Below are positions 56,837 to 63,494 of a stretch of 63,494 nucleotides of DNA, piece after piece (position 1 is the stretch's first letter; every line of letters starts with the position of its first letter). Made by a program: the position numbers and the translations under genes. The notes under the pieces are model-generated. The model had not been told where the DNA came from and did not search any database. It worked only from the letters and a program-made list of their open reading frames with translations. The stretch is from the NCBI RefSeq assembly GCF_002252085.1, contig NZ_NEEY01000007.1:1-63494 (forward strand). Reading direction: 5' to 3'. Source of the DNA: Aerococcus sp. 1KP-2016. Lineage in GTDB: Bacteria > Bacillota > Bacilli > Lactobacillales > Aerococcaceae.

Positions 56837-57803
56837 ACTTAATAATGTAAAAACAGCAGTAGTGTCAATACTAGCGGCGCTAATCTTATCCGCCTGCTCA
56901 TTACCAGGTTTAGGTGGGTCAGCAGATTCCGGTATTTCCATCGTATCGGGTTCAACAACTGAACGTCAAATTATGGGGCACATTGTTGCAGGTATGGTCG
57001 AACACTATACTGACTATCCAACAAATATTATTCCAAACTTAGGATCGTCTACCATGAACCATCAAGCTATGATTACTGGCGATGCGAATGTGTCTGCAGT
57101 TAACTATACTGGGACTTCCTTAACTGGAGAATTAGGGATGGAAGCTGAAACTGATCCTGAGTTAGCCTTGGAGACAGTTATCGATGAATTTGATAATCAA
57201 TTTGATATGACTTGGTATACACCAGGCTATGGTTTTGAAAACACTTATGCCTTTATGGTACGCCGTGAAGATGCGGAAGAATATGGCTTAGAGAAAGTAT
57301 CTGATTTAGAAGCACTTGCAGACGACGTCAAAGTAGGTGTGGATAATACCTGGATTAACCGTGAAGGAGATGGATATCCAGCCTTTCAAGAAGTGTATGG
57401 TTTTGATTTTCCAAACCTATACCCGATGACAATTGGTTTAGTATATTCTGCTGTTTCTAGTGGAGAAGTAGATGTCGTCTTAGGTTACTCGACAGATGGA
57501 CGTATCATTTCTGAGGACTTAGTCGTACTTGAGGATGATAAACGACTGTTCCCACCATATGATGGAGCGGCAGTAGCGACCAATGAGGCTCGAGCAGAAT
57601 ATCCTGAATTAGATGGTATTTTCAAAAAATTAGCCAATCAAATTTCAAACGAAACAATGCAAGAATTAAACTTTACGAGTGACCAATACTTATTAGAACC
57701 AAAAGTAGTGGCAGAGCGTTGGTTAGAAGAAAATAACTACTTTGAAGATGCAGAACCGTATATGGAACCTGTAGCAGATAATGGATTGGGGGGTGAAGAA
57801 TAG
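56829..57803 (+). CDS. opuCC: OpuC substrate-binding lipoprotein OpuCC
   Basis: 324 aa. Begins at TTG 56829 with AAGGAAGGAG nine bases upstream (an earlier frame start lies inside opuCB). A lipobox LILSAC near residues 18-23 marks a membrane-anchored lipoprotein. Binding core: [35 protein letters not shown] and [17 protein letters not shown]. Overlaps opuCD by one base (TAGTG). Confidence 0.94.
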   Translation: MRKLNNVKTAVVSILAALILSACSLPGLGGSADSGISIVSGSTTERQIMGHIVAGMVEHYTDYPTNIIPNLGSSTMNHQAMITGDANVSAVNYTGTSLTGELGMEAETDPELALETVIDEFDNQFDMTWYTPGYGFENTYAFMVRREDAEEYGLEKVSDLEALADDVKVGVDNTWINREGDGYPAFQEVYGFDFPNLYPMTIGLVYSAVSSGEVDVVLGYSTDGRIISEDLVVLEDDKRLFPPYDGAAVATNEARAEYPELDGIFKKLANQISNETMQELNFTSDQYLLEPKVVAERWLEENNYFEDAEPYMEPVADNGLGGEE

Positions 57804-58468
57804 TGGTTGATGTAACGCAGTTAAATTTATTTGAACAAACAGTATATTACTTTCAACAAAATGGTGGGTACTTATTAGAACAGTTTTTACGTCAATTGTT
57901 GATGACCACTTACGGGGTAATTTTTGCCATTATTGTGGCAGTTCCCCTAGGCTTCTTCATTGTCCATAAACGTAAAACCTCATCCTTCATTTTAGGTGTG
58001 GCCAATATTATCCAAACAATTCCTAACTTGGCACTCTTGTCAGTGGTAATGTTGATTATGGGCTTGGGTACAAATTTAGTGGTCTTTACCATCTTCTTGT
58101 ATTCCATCTTACCTATTTTGCGTAATACCTATACAGGAGTGATCAGTGTGGATGAAACCATGATTGATGTTGGTAAAGGGATGGGTATGACACCTTGGCA
58201 AGTGATTTTCCAGGTTGAATTCCCATTAGCCTTATCCGTAATTATGGGGGGGATTAGAAATGCCTTCATTACAGGTATCGGTATTTCAACGATTGGTACC
58301 TTTGTGGGTGCAGGTGGTCTTGGTGATGTATTACAACGTGGGGTCAATGCATCTCAAGGTACTTCAATTATTATCGCTGCAGTGATTCCAATATCTTTAA
58401 TGTCTATCCTTGCCGATTGGTTATTAGGCCTTATCGAGAAAAAACTAGATCCTTCTTCAAGTAAATAA
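57803..58468 (+). CDS. opuCD: OpuC permease subunit OpuCD
   Basis: 221 aa, second permease half, GTG start. EAA loop YTGVISVDETMIDVGKGMGMTPWQVIFQVEFPLA and GAGGLGDVLQRGV. The order ATPase-permease-SBP-permease is the OpuC/OpuB layout. Confidence 0.94.
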   Translation: MVDVTQLNLFEQTVYYFQQNGGYLLEQFLRQLLMTTYGVIFAIIVAVPLGFFIVHKRKTSSFILGVANIIQTIPNLALLSVVMLIMGLGTNLVVFTIFLYSILPILRNTYTGVISVDETMIDVGKGMGMTPWQVIFQVEFPLALSVIMGGIRNAFITGIGISTIGTFVGAGGLGDVLQRGVNASQGTSIIIAAVIPISLMSILADWLLGLIEKKLDPSSSK

Positions 58469-58497
58469 TCCAAGAGGGACCATGAAAGGGTGACGTG

Positions 58498-59172
58498 ATG
58501 GATTGGGGACTATTACTCCAAATCTTTTTTATTAATTTAGTCTACATTATGCTCAACACAATTCGTACATTGATGACCATGCGGGGTTACCGAAATGTAG
58601 CCCCAGTGATTGCAGTGATGGAAATCACTGTCTATACACTTGGTTTATCGATGGTAATGAAATATCTGGAAAATCCAATTTATCTATTGGCCTATGCTTT
58701 AGGTTTTGGTGTGGGTATCTATGTTGGTATGATGATTGAAAATAAAATGGCATTGGGCTATTCAGTGGTGGAAGTCTATGTGCAAAATGATGACCATACC
58801 TTAGCAAATGCTTTGAGAGAGCGTGGTTATGGGGTGACTATTCAAGTGGGTTATGGCCGAGATGGCGACCGCTTGATACTAACCATCTTAACACCACGGG
58901 CTAATGAGGTGTATTTAATTAAGACAATAGATGAAATTGACCCTAAGGCCTTTTATCTATCATACGATGTGAAATATATCCATGGTGGTTTCTGGTCTAA
59001 ACGTGTAAATCCACGTTTAATCAGAAAATCTCGTGTAAAAGATGAGCATTCTGACAATATTACTATTGATGAAGTGGAATCGAAACAAGACTATGTTGAG
59101 GAAGCTGGACATATCTATGGCGACAATCATGTTGACCAAAGTGACCAGAATACCTTCCAAAACAAATCATAA
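58498..59172 (+). CDS. UPF0316 membrane protein (DUF2179 domain)
   Basis: 224 aa. Three membrane segments in the first 90 residues (LLLQIFFINLVYIMLNTIRTLMTMRG), then a DUF2179 domain (YSVVEVYVQNDDHTLANALRERGYGVT, LILTILTPRANEVYLIKTIDEIDPKAF) and an acidic tail. DUF2179 proteins are thought to sense small ligands; role unknown. ATG 58498 has AAAGGG. Thirty bases after opuCD, so may belong to the osmolyte operon. Confidence 0.85.
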   Translation: MDWGLLLQIFFINLVYIMLNTIRTLMTMRGYRNVAPVIAVMEITVYTLGLSMVMKYLENPIYLLAYALGFGVGIYVGMMIENKMALGYSVVEVYVQNDDHTLANALRERGYGVTIQVGYGRDGDRLILTILTPRANEVYLIKTIDEIDPKAFYLSYDVKYIHGGFWSKRVNPRLIRKSRVKDEHSDNITIDEVESKQDYVEEAGHIYGDNHVDQSDQNTFQNKS

Positions 59173-59176
59173 GCAT

Positions 59177-59219
59177 ACAAAACACACGACTGTACCTTGG
59201 TGCGGACGTGTGTTTTTTG
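59177..59219 (+). terminator. Terminator of the opuC transcript
   Basis: AAAACACACG and CGTGTGTTTT arms around about 19 bases, followed by TT; a moderate terminator. Confidence 0.75.
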
Positions 59220-59283
59220 CATATGAAGATTAAATATGGGCTTGCCTCTTGTTAATATTGCAAAATTGCGGTATTTTAGTAAC

Positions 59284-59320
59284 TGTTGTTCGAAAAATCC
59301 AACATAAAAAAACTAGGAGG
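59284..59320 (+). promoter_or_regulatory. Possible preQ1-I-like riboswitch before queT
   Basis: Stem TGTTG/CAACA, an 11-base loop and an A-rich tail AAAAAAACTAGGAGG that includes the ribosome site. This is the size and tail of the preQ1-I aptamer, and queT is a usual target. The loop lacks the conserved UAGC that would pair with CUA of the tail, so this could be a variant, contain a base error, or be chance. Confidence 0.35.
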
Positions 59321-59329
59321 AAAAAATTA

Positions 59330-59824
59330 ATGAAAACGAAGAAATTAGTGACTTCAGCTATGGTCACAGCCATCTACATTGTATTAATGTATTTTGTGCA
59401 ACCATTTGGATTTGGTGCTATCCAATTCCGTGTGTCAGAAGGCTTGAACCATCTTGCTGTATTCCACAAGGATTACAAATGGGGCGTAGTGTTAGGGGTA
59501 TTCCTATCTAACTTGATGTTCTCAGCGTCATTAGGCATATATGATATCGTATTTGGTACGTTACACACGCTAATCTCATTCCTTGTAGCAGAGCAATTAT
59601 TCCGTTTTGCAAAAGATACGAAACAACGTCTAGCGATTATTAGTATCATATTCTCAGTCATGATTTTTATCATTGCCTTAGAATTATTCTGGGTTATTCA
59701 ATTACCATTCTGGATGACTTACTTAACAACATTCTTAAGTGAATTGTTTATTATGGGTATTACTGCACCATTATTCTATTATTTAGACAAACGTTTAGAT
59801 TTTCATAAAATGATGGAAGACTAA
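59330..59824 (+). CDS. queT: QueT family queuosine-precursor transporter
   Basis: 164 aa membrane protein, likely S component of an ECF importer for a queuosine precursor. Diagnostic YFVQPFGFGAIQFRVSEGLNHLAVF near residues 20-44 and about five to six membrane segments. TAGGAGG nine bases before the ATG. Confidence 0.88.
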   Translation: MKTKKLVTSAMVTAIYIVLMYFVQPFGFGAIQFRVSEGLNHLAVFHKDYKWGVVLGVFLSNLMFSASLGIYDIVFGTLHTLISFLVAEQLFRFAKDTKQRLAIISIIFSVMIFIIALELFWVIQLPFWMTYLTTFLSELFIMGITAPLFYYLDKRLDFHKMMED

Positions 59825-59905
59825 TTATTTGTAAGTGAATTCGACTATTGCTACAATAAGCCAGACTAGTAAAAGTCAATACCCCAAAGTGGAGGAAATC
59901 ACTAC

Positions 59906-60505
59906 ATGAACATTTACCAATTAACTGTAGGGAGAATTCAAGAACATCCCTATTTCATCGTAAAAGATAACAAAGATACCTTAGTCATTGACCCAGGTGA
60001 TGATGGCGAAGAAATCGCTCGTTACATTGAAGAAAATGAATTAAATCCAGTTGCTATTTTATTGACGCATGCGCATTTTGACCATGTGATGGCTGTGGAA
60101 TATATTCGTGAGCGTTACAACATTGATGTATGGCAACATGAAATAGAAGCTGACTGGTTAACAGATAAGCAAACGCATGAACCATTAACCACAACACATT
60201 ACTGGGCAGATATGGGTCAACAATCAGTTGCTGGTTTCGATTTTAGAAGTGAACACGTACCTGGTCATTCTCCAGGATCAGTAGTGTATATTTTTGAAGA
60301 AGAAGGCTTTGTAGTTGCGGGGGATACCTTGTTTAAAGGTTCTATTGGACGTACCGACTTTGAGTATGGTGACTTAGAAGCATTGCTAGCTGGTATCAAA
60401 AAACATTTGTTTACTTTACCGGATGAAACACTTGTCTTAAGTGGTCATGGTGATGTAACTAAGATTGGTATTGAAAAGGCAACAAATCCATTTTTACAAG
60501 ATTAA
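59906..60505 (+). CDS. MBL-fold metallo-hydrolase (glyoxalase II-like)
   Basis: 199 aa. Metal sites: LTHAHFDH (53-60), VPGHSPGS, AGDTLF and SGHGD. The short single-domain form is common in Firmicutes (YqgX-like) and hydrolyses thioesters such as S-lactoylglutathione analogues in vitro. GGAGG ribosome site. Convergent terminator follows. Confidence 0.92.
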   Translation: MNIYQLTVGRIQEHPYFIVKDNKDTLVIDPGDDGEEIARYIEENELNPVAILLTHAHFDHVMAVEYIRERYNIDVWQHEIEADWLTDKQTHEPLTTTHYWADMGQQSVAGFDFRSEHVPGHSPGSVVYIFEEEGFVVAGDTLFKGSIGRTDFEYGDLEALLAGIKKHLFTLPDETLVLSGHGDVTKIGIEKATNPFLQD

Positions 60506-60511
60506 GGCTAA

Positions 60512-60560
60512 AAAAATAACCTGCTTTTCGCGATAAGTTTCGTGAAAGGCAGGTTATTTT
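60512..60560. terminator. Bidirectional terminator
   Basis: AAAATAACCTGC.TTTCGCGA pairs with TTCGTGAAA.GCAGGTTATTTT between convergent genes. Confidence 0.9.
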
Positions 60561-60568
60561 CGTGTTGG

Positions 60569-61216
60569 TTAACTGAGGGCGATTGACTTGGTGTTGTTTA
60601 CCGACAGTACTTTGTAATTTTTTCGTTCGATTCTAGTGACGATTTTTTCAAGTGAAGCGGGTGAACAGTCACCATTCAGTGAAATAATGATGTTAGACAC
60701 ATTCGTTCTGGGATCAACTGATGTGACGACGGTGTTAATTGAGGTGAAGCGTCCGATGATGCGAGAGATGACGGCAATTGCCCCATGATCATCTTGACGT
60801 GCTTGTATGGTTAGCACAAATCCTTCTTCATCTAAACTCCACGCTTGAAATAAACCTCGTTCGAAGGCACGGTGGGTTAGAATGCCGTAGAAGGTGTGAT
60901 CTTCATTTAACACACTGATATAAGGTAAATCCCTAATCGCAAAGATGGTTTGGAAGAGGGTAGAGTTTGTATAGATGTATTTCGTAGCATTCTTCAAATG
61001 ATGTGTAACGGACACATCTAACGATTCACCATTCACAATGCGTTTGTATATATGTTGACGATAAACATTTCCGCGGTACATGGTCCCTGATTGGCTTAAA
61101 ATGGGCAAGGAGCGGAAATTATTATCCTGCATGATGTCCAAGGCATCTTGAAGTGTATTTGCCTCGGTAACATATTTGATGGCATCCCGCTTGATACTTA
61201 ATTCGCGGATATTCAT
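60569..61216 (-). CDS. CBS-ACT domain protein (c-di-AMP-binding CbpA-like)
   Basis: 215 aa. Two CBS motifs (residues 5-60 and 75-130; LPILSQSGTMYRGNVY and ISVLNEDHTFYGILTH) and an ACT-like domain (VLTIQARQDDHGAIAVISRIIG). Relatives bind cyclic di-AMP or adenine nucleotides and act as regulators. ATG at 61216 with CGAGG upstream. The Bacillus c-di-AMP partner DarA (usually by tmk) is absent from its normal place in this window. Confidence 0.75.
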   Translation of the reverse strand: MNIRELSIKRDAIKYVTEANTLQDALDIMQDNNFRSLPILSQSGTMYRGNVYRQHIYKRIVNGESLDVSVTHHLKNATKYIYTNSTLFQTIFAIRDLPYISVLNEDHTFYGILTHRAFERGLFQAWSLDEEGFVLTIQARQDDHGAIAVISRIIGRFTSINTVVTSVDPRTNVSNIIISLNGDCSPASLEKIVTRIERKNYKVLSVNNTKSIALS

Positions 61217-61405
61217 ATTAGTACCTCGCTCTTTCTTTGTTTTCAATTATCATTATACCATAAAAATGGCAAAATCATGCGTAAGATTATAAAAAGGTTA
61301 GAATATTGCAAAAATTGCATTGCATTTATTTAAATGTGAAAAATATCTCTAAAAGGGGTTCCATTTATTGAAATTCTTGTTATAACGGTCTTATTAATAA
61401 ATTTC

Positions 61406-61419
61406 TGTAAACGTTTACG
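61406..61419 (+). promoter_or_regulatory. cre-like operator (CcpA/LacI family)
   Basis: TGTAAACGTTTACG has the cre consensus TGNAANCGNTNNCA with only the last base different and a perfect 12-bp palindromic core (GTAAACGTTTAC). Before the broken glycosidase gene. Confidence 0.7.
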
Positions 61420-61465
61420 CCAGAAAAAGTAAGCGGTTACCTATTTTGAAAGGGGAAAATTTTAC

Positions 61466-62206
61466 ATGGCAAAAGTTGACTTAACGAAACAACCCTATAA
61501 TTTAGATGCTGAAGACATCAAGTGGGTTGAGGATTCAATCGCAAGCATGTCTATTGACGAGAAAATCGGTCAATTATTCTTCAATATGGGTGCAAGTACG
61601 GAACCTGAGTACTTGAAAGATGTCTTAGACACTTACCATATCTCAGGTGTTCGTTACAACAAATCGAAAGCAAACGTTTCGGTTACAGAGAATTCAAATC
61701 TTGATCAAGGGCACGTCATCGCCGACTCCTTAGGAGGTGTGTCCAATGCCTATAATATTACTCCACAAGACAGTGTGCTGAACCGTCACGGGGATCAGGC
61801 TTATATGGAACGAAACATTGTGTAAGCAGGTGGGGCTACTAATTTTGAGGCTATCATTACCTATCCAGATACAACTACACAGGTTCCAAGTTCTTATAAA
61901 TACACGTATACGATTAATGGGTACCAAGTAGTAGATGAATTCCAAAATATTAACCCAGATGAATACAACGCAGCACAAGGGCTAACAAGAGAAGATAGCT
62001 CACCTTCTGGCAGTTCCGGAATAGCAACATTCGCTACACCCACCGAGACTGCTGGAGGAGATGTATCTGCTGTAGATACGAACGGCAATGGCCAAGTCAC
62101 GATCCAAGAAGCAAAAAATGCAGGGTACGCTATGCCCATTTATAGTGATCATTGGTTGTATCCGTACATGGATGACCGAGATGGGGATAGACAAGTCGGC
62201 GAATAG
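61466..62206 (+). pseudogene. Chimeric remnant: GH3 glycosidase N-terminus joined to a DNA/RNA nuclease C-terminus
   Basis: Residues 1-65 (KVDLTKQPYNLDAEDIKWV, SIDEKIGQLFFNMG) match the start of GH3 beta-N-acetylhexosaminidases/glucosidases. From about residue 75 the sequence is a sugar-nonspecific nuclease (DQGHVIADSLGG with the DxGH His motif, NAYNITPQ..LNR), with an Excalibur-like calcium tail (DTNGNGQVTIQEAKNAGY, HWLYPYMDDRDGD). An in-frame TAA at 61823-61825 splits it. The nuclease lost its signal peptide in the fusion, so no secreted function is expected. Confidence 0.7.
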
Positions 62207-62438
62207 CTGTTAGAAATCTCATAAAATAACTCATATGTAGTCGGTAAAAATCAGTGCATTGCGAGTCAGTTTCTAAAAATTATAATCCACTAAGTATAAC
62301 CTTATATTTTTTAGCTATACTATCACCCTTGCAAAGGTTATCTTTTGACTTTTTCTGAGAGGTTTCATAAAGTTAGAGAAAAGTAATTCATGTGAATAAA
62401 TGCGATGTTTGTTCTATTAAAAACAAGGAGGTTACACC

Positions 62439-63200
62439 ATGGACAAGATTATGATCACCGGCGCAAGCGGTAACATAGGCAAAGTCTTAGTAAACCATCT
62501 TAAAAAGAGTTACGATTTGACTTTGGTGGATATCAATTTCTATGATGTTAGACCGGAGCTTTTGAAGGGCACTATCGTCAAAGAGCTCGACTTGACCGTT
62601 AGCGAAAATTGGGAGGGTCTATTAGAAGGAATCGACTATGTTATCCACTTAGCGGGTAATCCTTCCCCCAATGCTGCGTTTGATGATTCATTGATTGAAA
62701 TGAATTACAAGATGCCTTACTATTTATTCAAAGAAGCCTCAAAGAACGAGAACTTCGTTAAGCGGATTATCTTTGCAAGCTCTATTCATGCTGTAAATGC
62801 CTATCCGAAAAATGTGCAAGTGTCTATCGATGATCCAGTCCGGCCAGGAGATCTGTACGGTGTCTCAAAAGTCTACCAAGAAAGCCTTGCCAGCTATTTC
62901 GCCTTTATAGAAGGGCAAGAATCAATTGGCATTCGTATTGGTAATTTCAATGAAAACCTTCATGACCCGATTGTTGATGAATCCGGGTTGTCCGAATACC
63001 TTTCCCCGCGAGACCTTTGCCACCTAGTTGAATGCGCTATCAGGGTTACGCTGACTGAACCGTTTTTATTGGTTAATGGGTTGTCGAATAATAGATTCCC
63101 GCGTCTAGACATTTCACAGGCAGGGACAGCCATCAGTTACCAGCCACGTGATGATGCCTTTGCACTGCGGGGCTTCTTTACTGACGAAAATAGAAATTAA
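62439..63200 (+). CDS. NAD-dependent epimerase/dehydratase family protein
   Basis: Extended SDR, 253 aa. NAD motif ITGASGNIG near 6-14, DYVIHLAGNPSP, catalytic Ser in FASSIHAVNAYP and YGVSKVYQE (Tyr/Lys). Closest in layout to uronate dehydrogenases and short NAD epimerases; substrate unknown. AAGGAGG before the ATG. Lies in a region of gene decay but has an intact frame. Confidence 0.85.
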   Translation: MDKIMITGASGNIGKVLVNHLKKSYDLTLVDINFYDVRPELLKGTIVKELDLTVSENWEGLLEGIDYVIHLAGNPSPNAAFDDSLIEMNYKMPYYLFKEASKNENFVKRIIFASSIHAVNAYPKNVQVSIDDPVRPGDLYGVSKVYQESLASYFAFIEGQESIGIRIGNFNENLHDPIVDESGLSEYLSPRDLCHLVECAIRVTLTEPFLLVNGLSNNRFPRLDISQAGTAISYQPRDDAFALRGFFTDENRN

Positions 63201-63288
63201 TTCTATCAAATTCTCCAAAAAAGAGCGCTGCTGTATATAAGAATCCATATTTCACTTGTTAAGTTTACTACGTATTGAGGGGGACCTT

Positions 63289-63423
63289 ATGGGAGAAGTT
63301 ATAGAAGGACTTTATGCAACGTTGGAAGATGCTAGCCTTGCTATTGAGCGGCTTAAGAATCAAGGTTTTTCCTCTTCTCTCTACGTGATTTTTAGAATGG
63401 CGTGTTTTACCTCTGTGTCTTAA
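63289..63423 (+). pseudogene. Truncated YflT-like general stress protein
   Basis: ATG with GAGGGGG in front and 26 codons (MGEVIEGLYATLEDASLAI, ERLKNQGF) matching the start of the YflT/GsiB-type stress domain, then foreign sequence from about 63367 and a stop at 63421. The foreign part reads as IS30 transposase on the other strand. Confidence 0.6.
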
Positions 63424-63492
63424 TTTACGGATAGCGCCTCGATTACCGGTTGATAAACCAGGCTCATCGAAGTCGCCACGATAAATTGCACG
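63367..63492 (-). pseudogene. IS30-family transposase fragment (runs off the window)
   Basis: Minus-strand frame RAIYRGDFDEPGLSTGNRGAI, RKLRHRGKTRHSKNHVERRGK matches an IS30 transposase interior of the type with GLSTKNRGAIRKLRHRGK, distinct from the IS30 protein at 30505. It ends at the junction with the stress gene; the rest would be outside the window. Confidence 0.65.
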
Positions 63493-63494
63493 AT

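Noticed and set aside
59221-59330. preQ1-II (COG4708-type) riboswitch
   Set aside because: The conserved CGCGGAUAACCGCC-like block and long aptamer of preQ1-II are not present.

Overview
The window reads as chromosome of a low-GC Gram-positive bacterium of the order Lactobacillales, most likely an Aerococcaceae-like lineage (the order is a firm inference, the family a guess). Support: AGGAGG-type ribosome sites with GTG/TTG starts; Firmicutes gene order (dnaX-ybaB-recR-tmk-holB, yabA-trmN6-yazA-rsmI, ywiB-rpoE-pyrG, fba-murZ-rho-rpmE2); an SMK-box (SAM-III) riboswitch before metK, a class typical of Lactobacillales; and a Bacillus-type pyrG attenuator.

Layout. 1-2.4 kb: an IS-like tail, a PP2C phosphatase, a prepilin peptidase and a Val-Lys-Thr tRNA cluster. 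2.4-16.2 kb: paiA, metK and replication/repair genes, split by an inverted bioY-birA-acetyltransferase block, then yabA to rsmI, a DUF218 protein and mscL. 16.7-27 kb: repeats, a ThiO-like oxidase, an aminotransferase, an MFS pump, a gldA remnant, an aldo/keto reductase, ywfO and lipL. 27-42.9 kb: ywiB, rpoE, pyrG, an IS30 copy, pyrF-pyrE, MFS, a flavin cluster (apbE plus two FMN reductases, one fused to a PAS domain), fba, murZ, rho and rpmE2. 43-54.7 kb: ridA, cysK-cysE, a DnaA-box cluster, sortase A, two poorly known genes, ddl-murF, cshA and acpS. 55-60.5 kb: the OpuC osmolyte importer operon, a UPF0316 protein, QueT and a metallo-hydrolase. 60.5-63.5 kb: a CBS-ACT protein followed by a decayed region (a glycosidase/nuclease chimera, an epimerase, a truncated stress gene and an IS30 fragment).

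The most unusual content lies between genes. A modular, about 115-nt hairpin repeat (tandem period 119 bp) follows genes in the gene's own orientation; in two cases its first bases supply the stop codon. Its stems differ in sequence between copies but stay complementary, around a conserved TGGA-AG / CT-GA-AG internal loop, which points to a structured RNA. A second, AT-rich family of about 290-340 bp (three copies) also lies 3' of genes and usually ends in a terminator; in two convergent gene pairs the two families occupy opposite arms. A third element is an array of six hairpins with a 40-42 bp period. Other leads are a cluster of seven one-mismatch DnaA boxes and a 10-codon leader ORF abutting a terminator before cshA.

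Seven genes, several normally essential (holB, pyrG, murF), are each broken by one missing base, in six cases within a run of identical bases. That pattern suggests residual assembly errors, so they are described here as probably intact genes. The gldA remnant, the glycosidase/nuclease chimera and the YflT/IS30 junction look like genuine decay.
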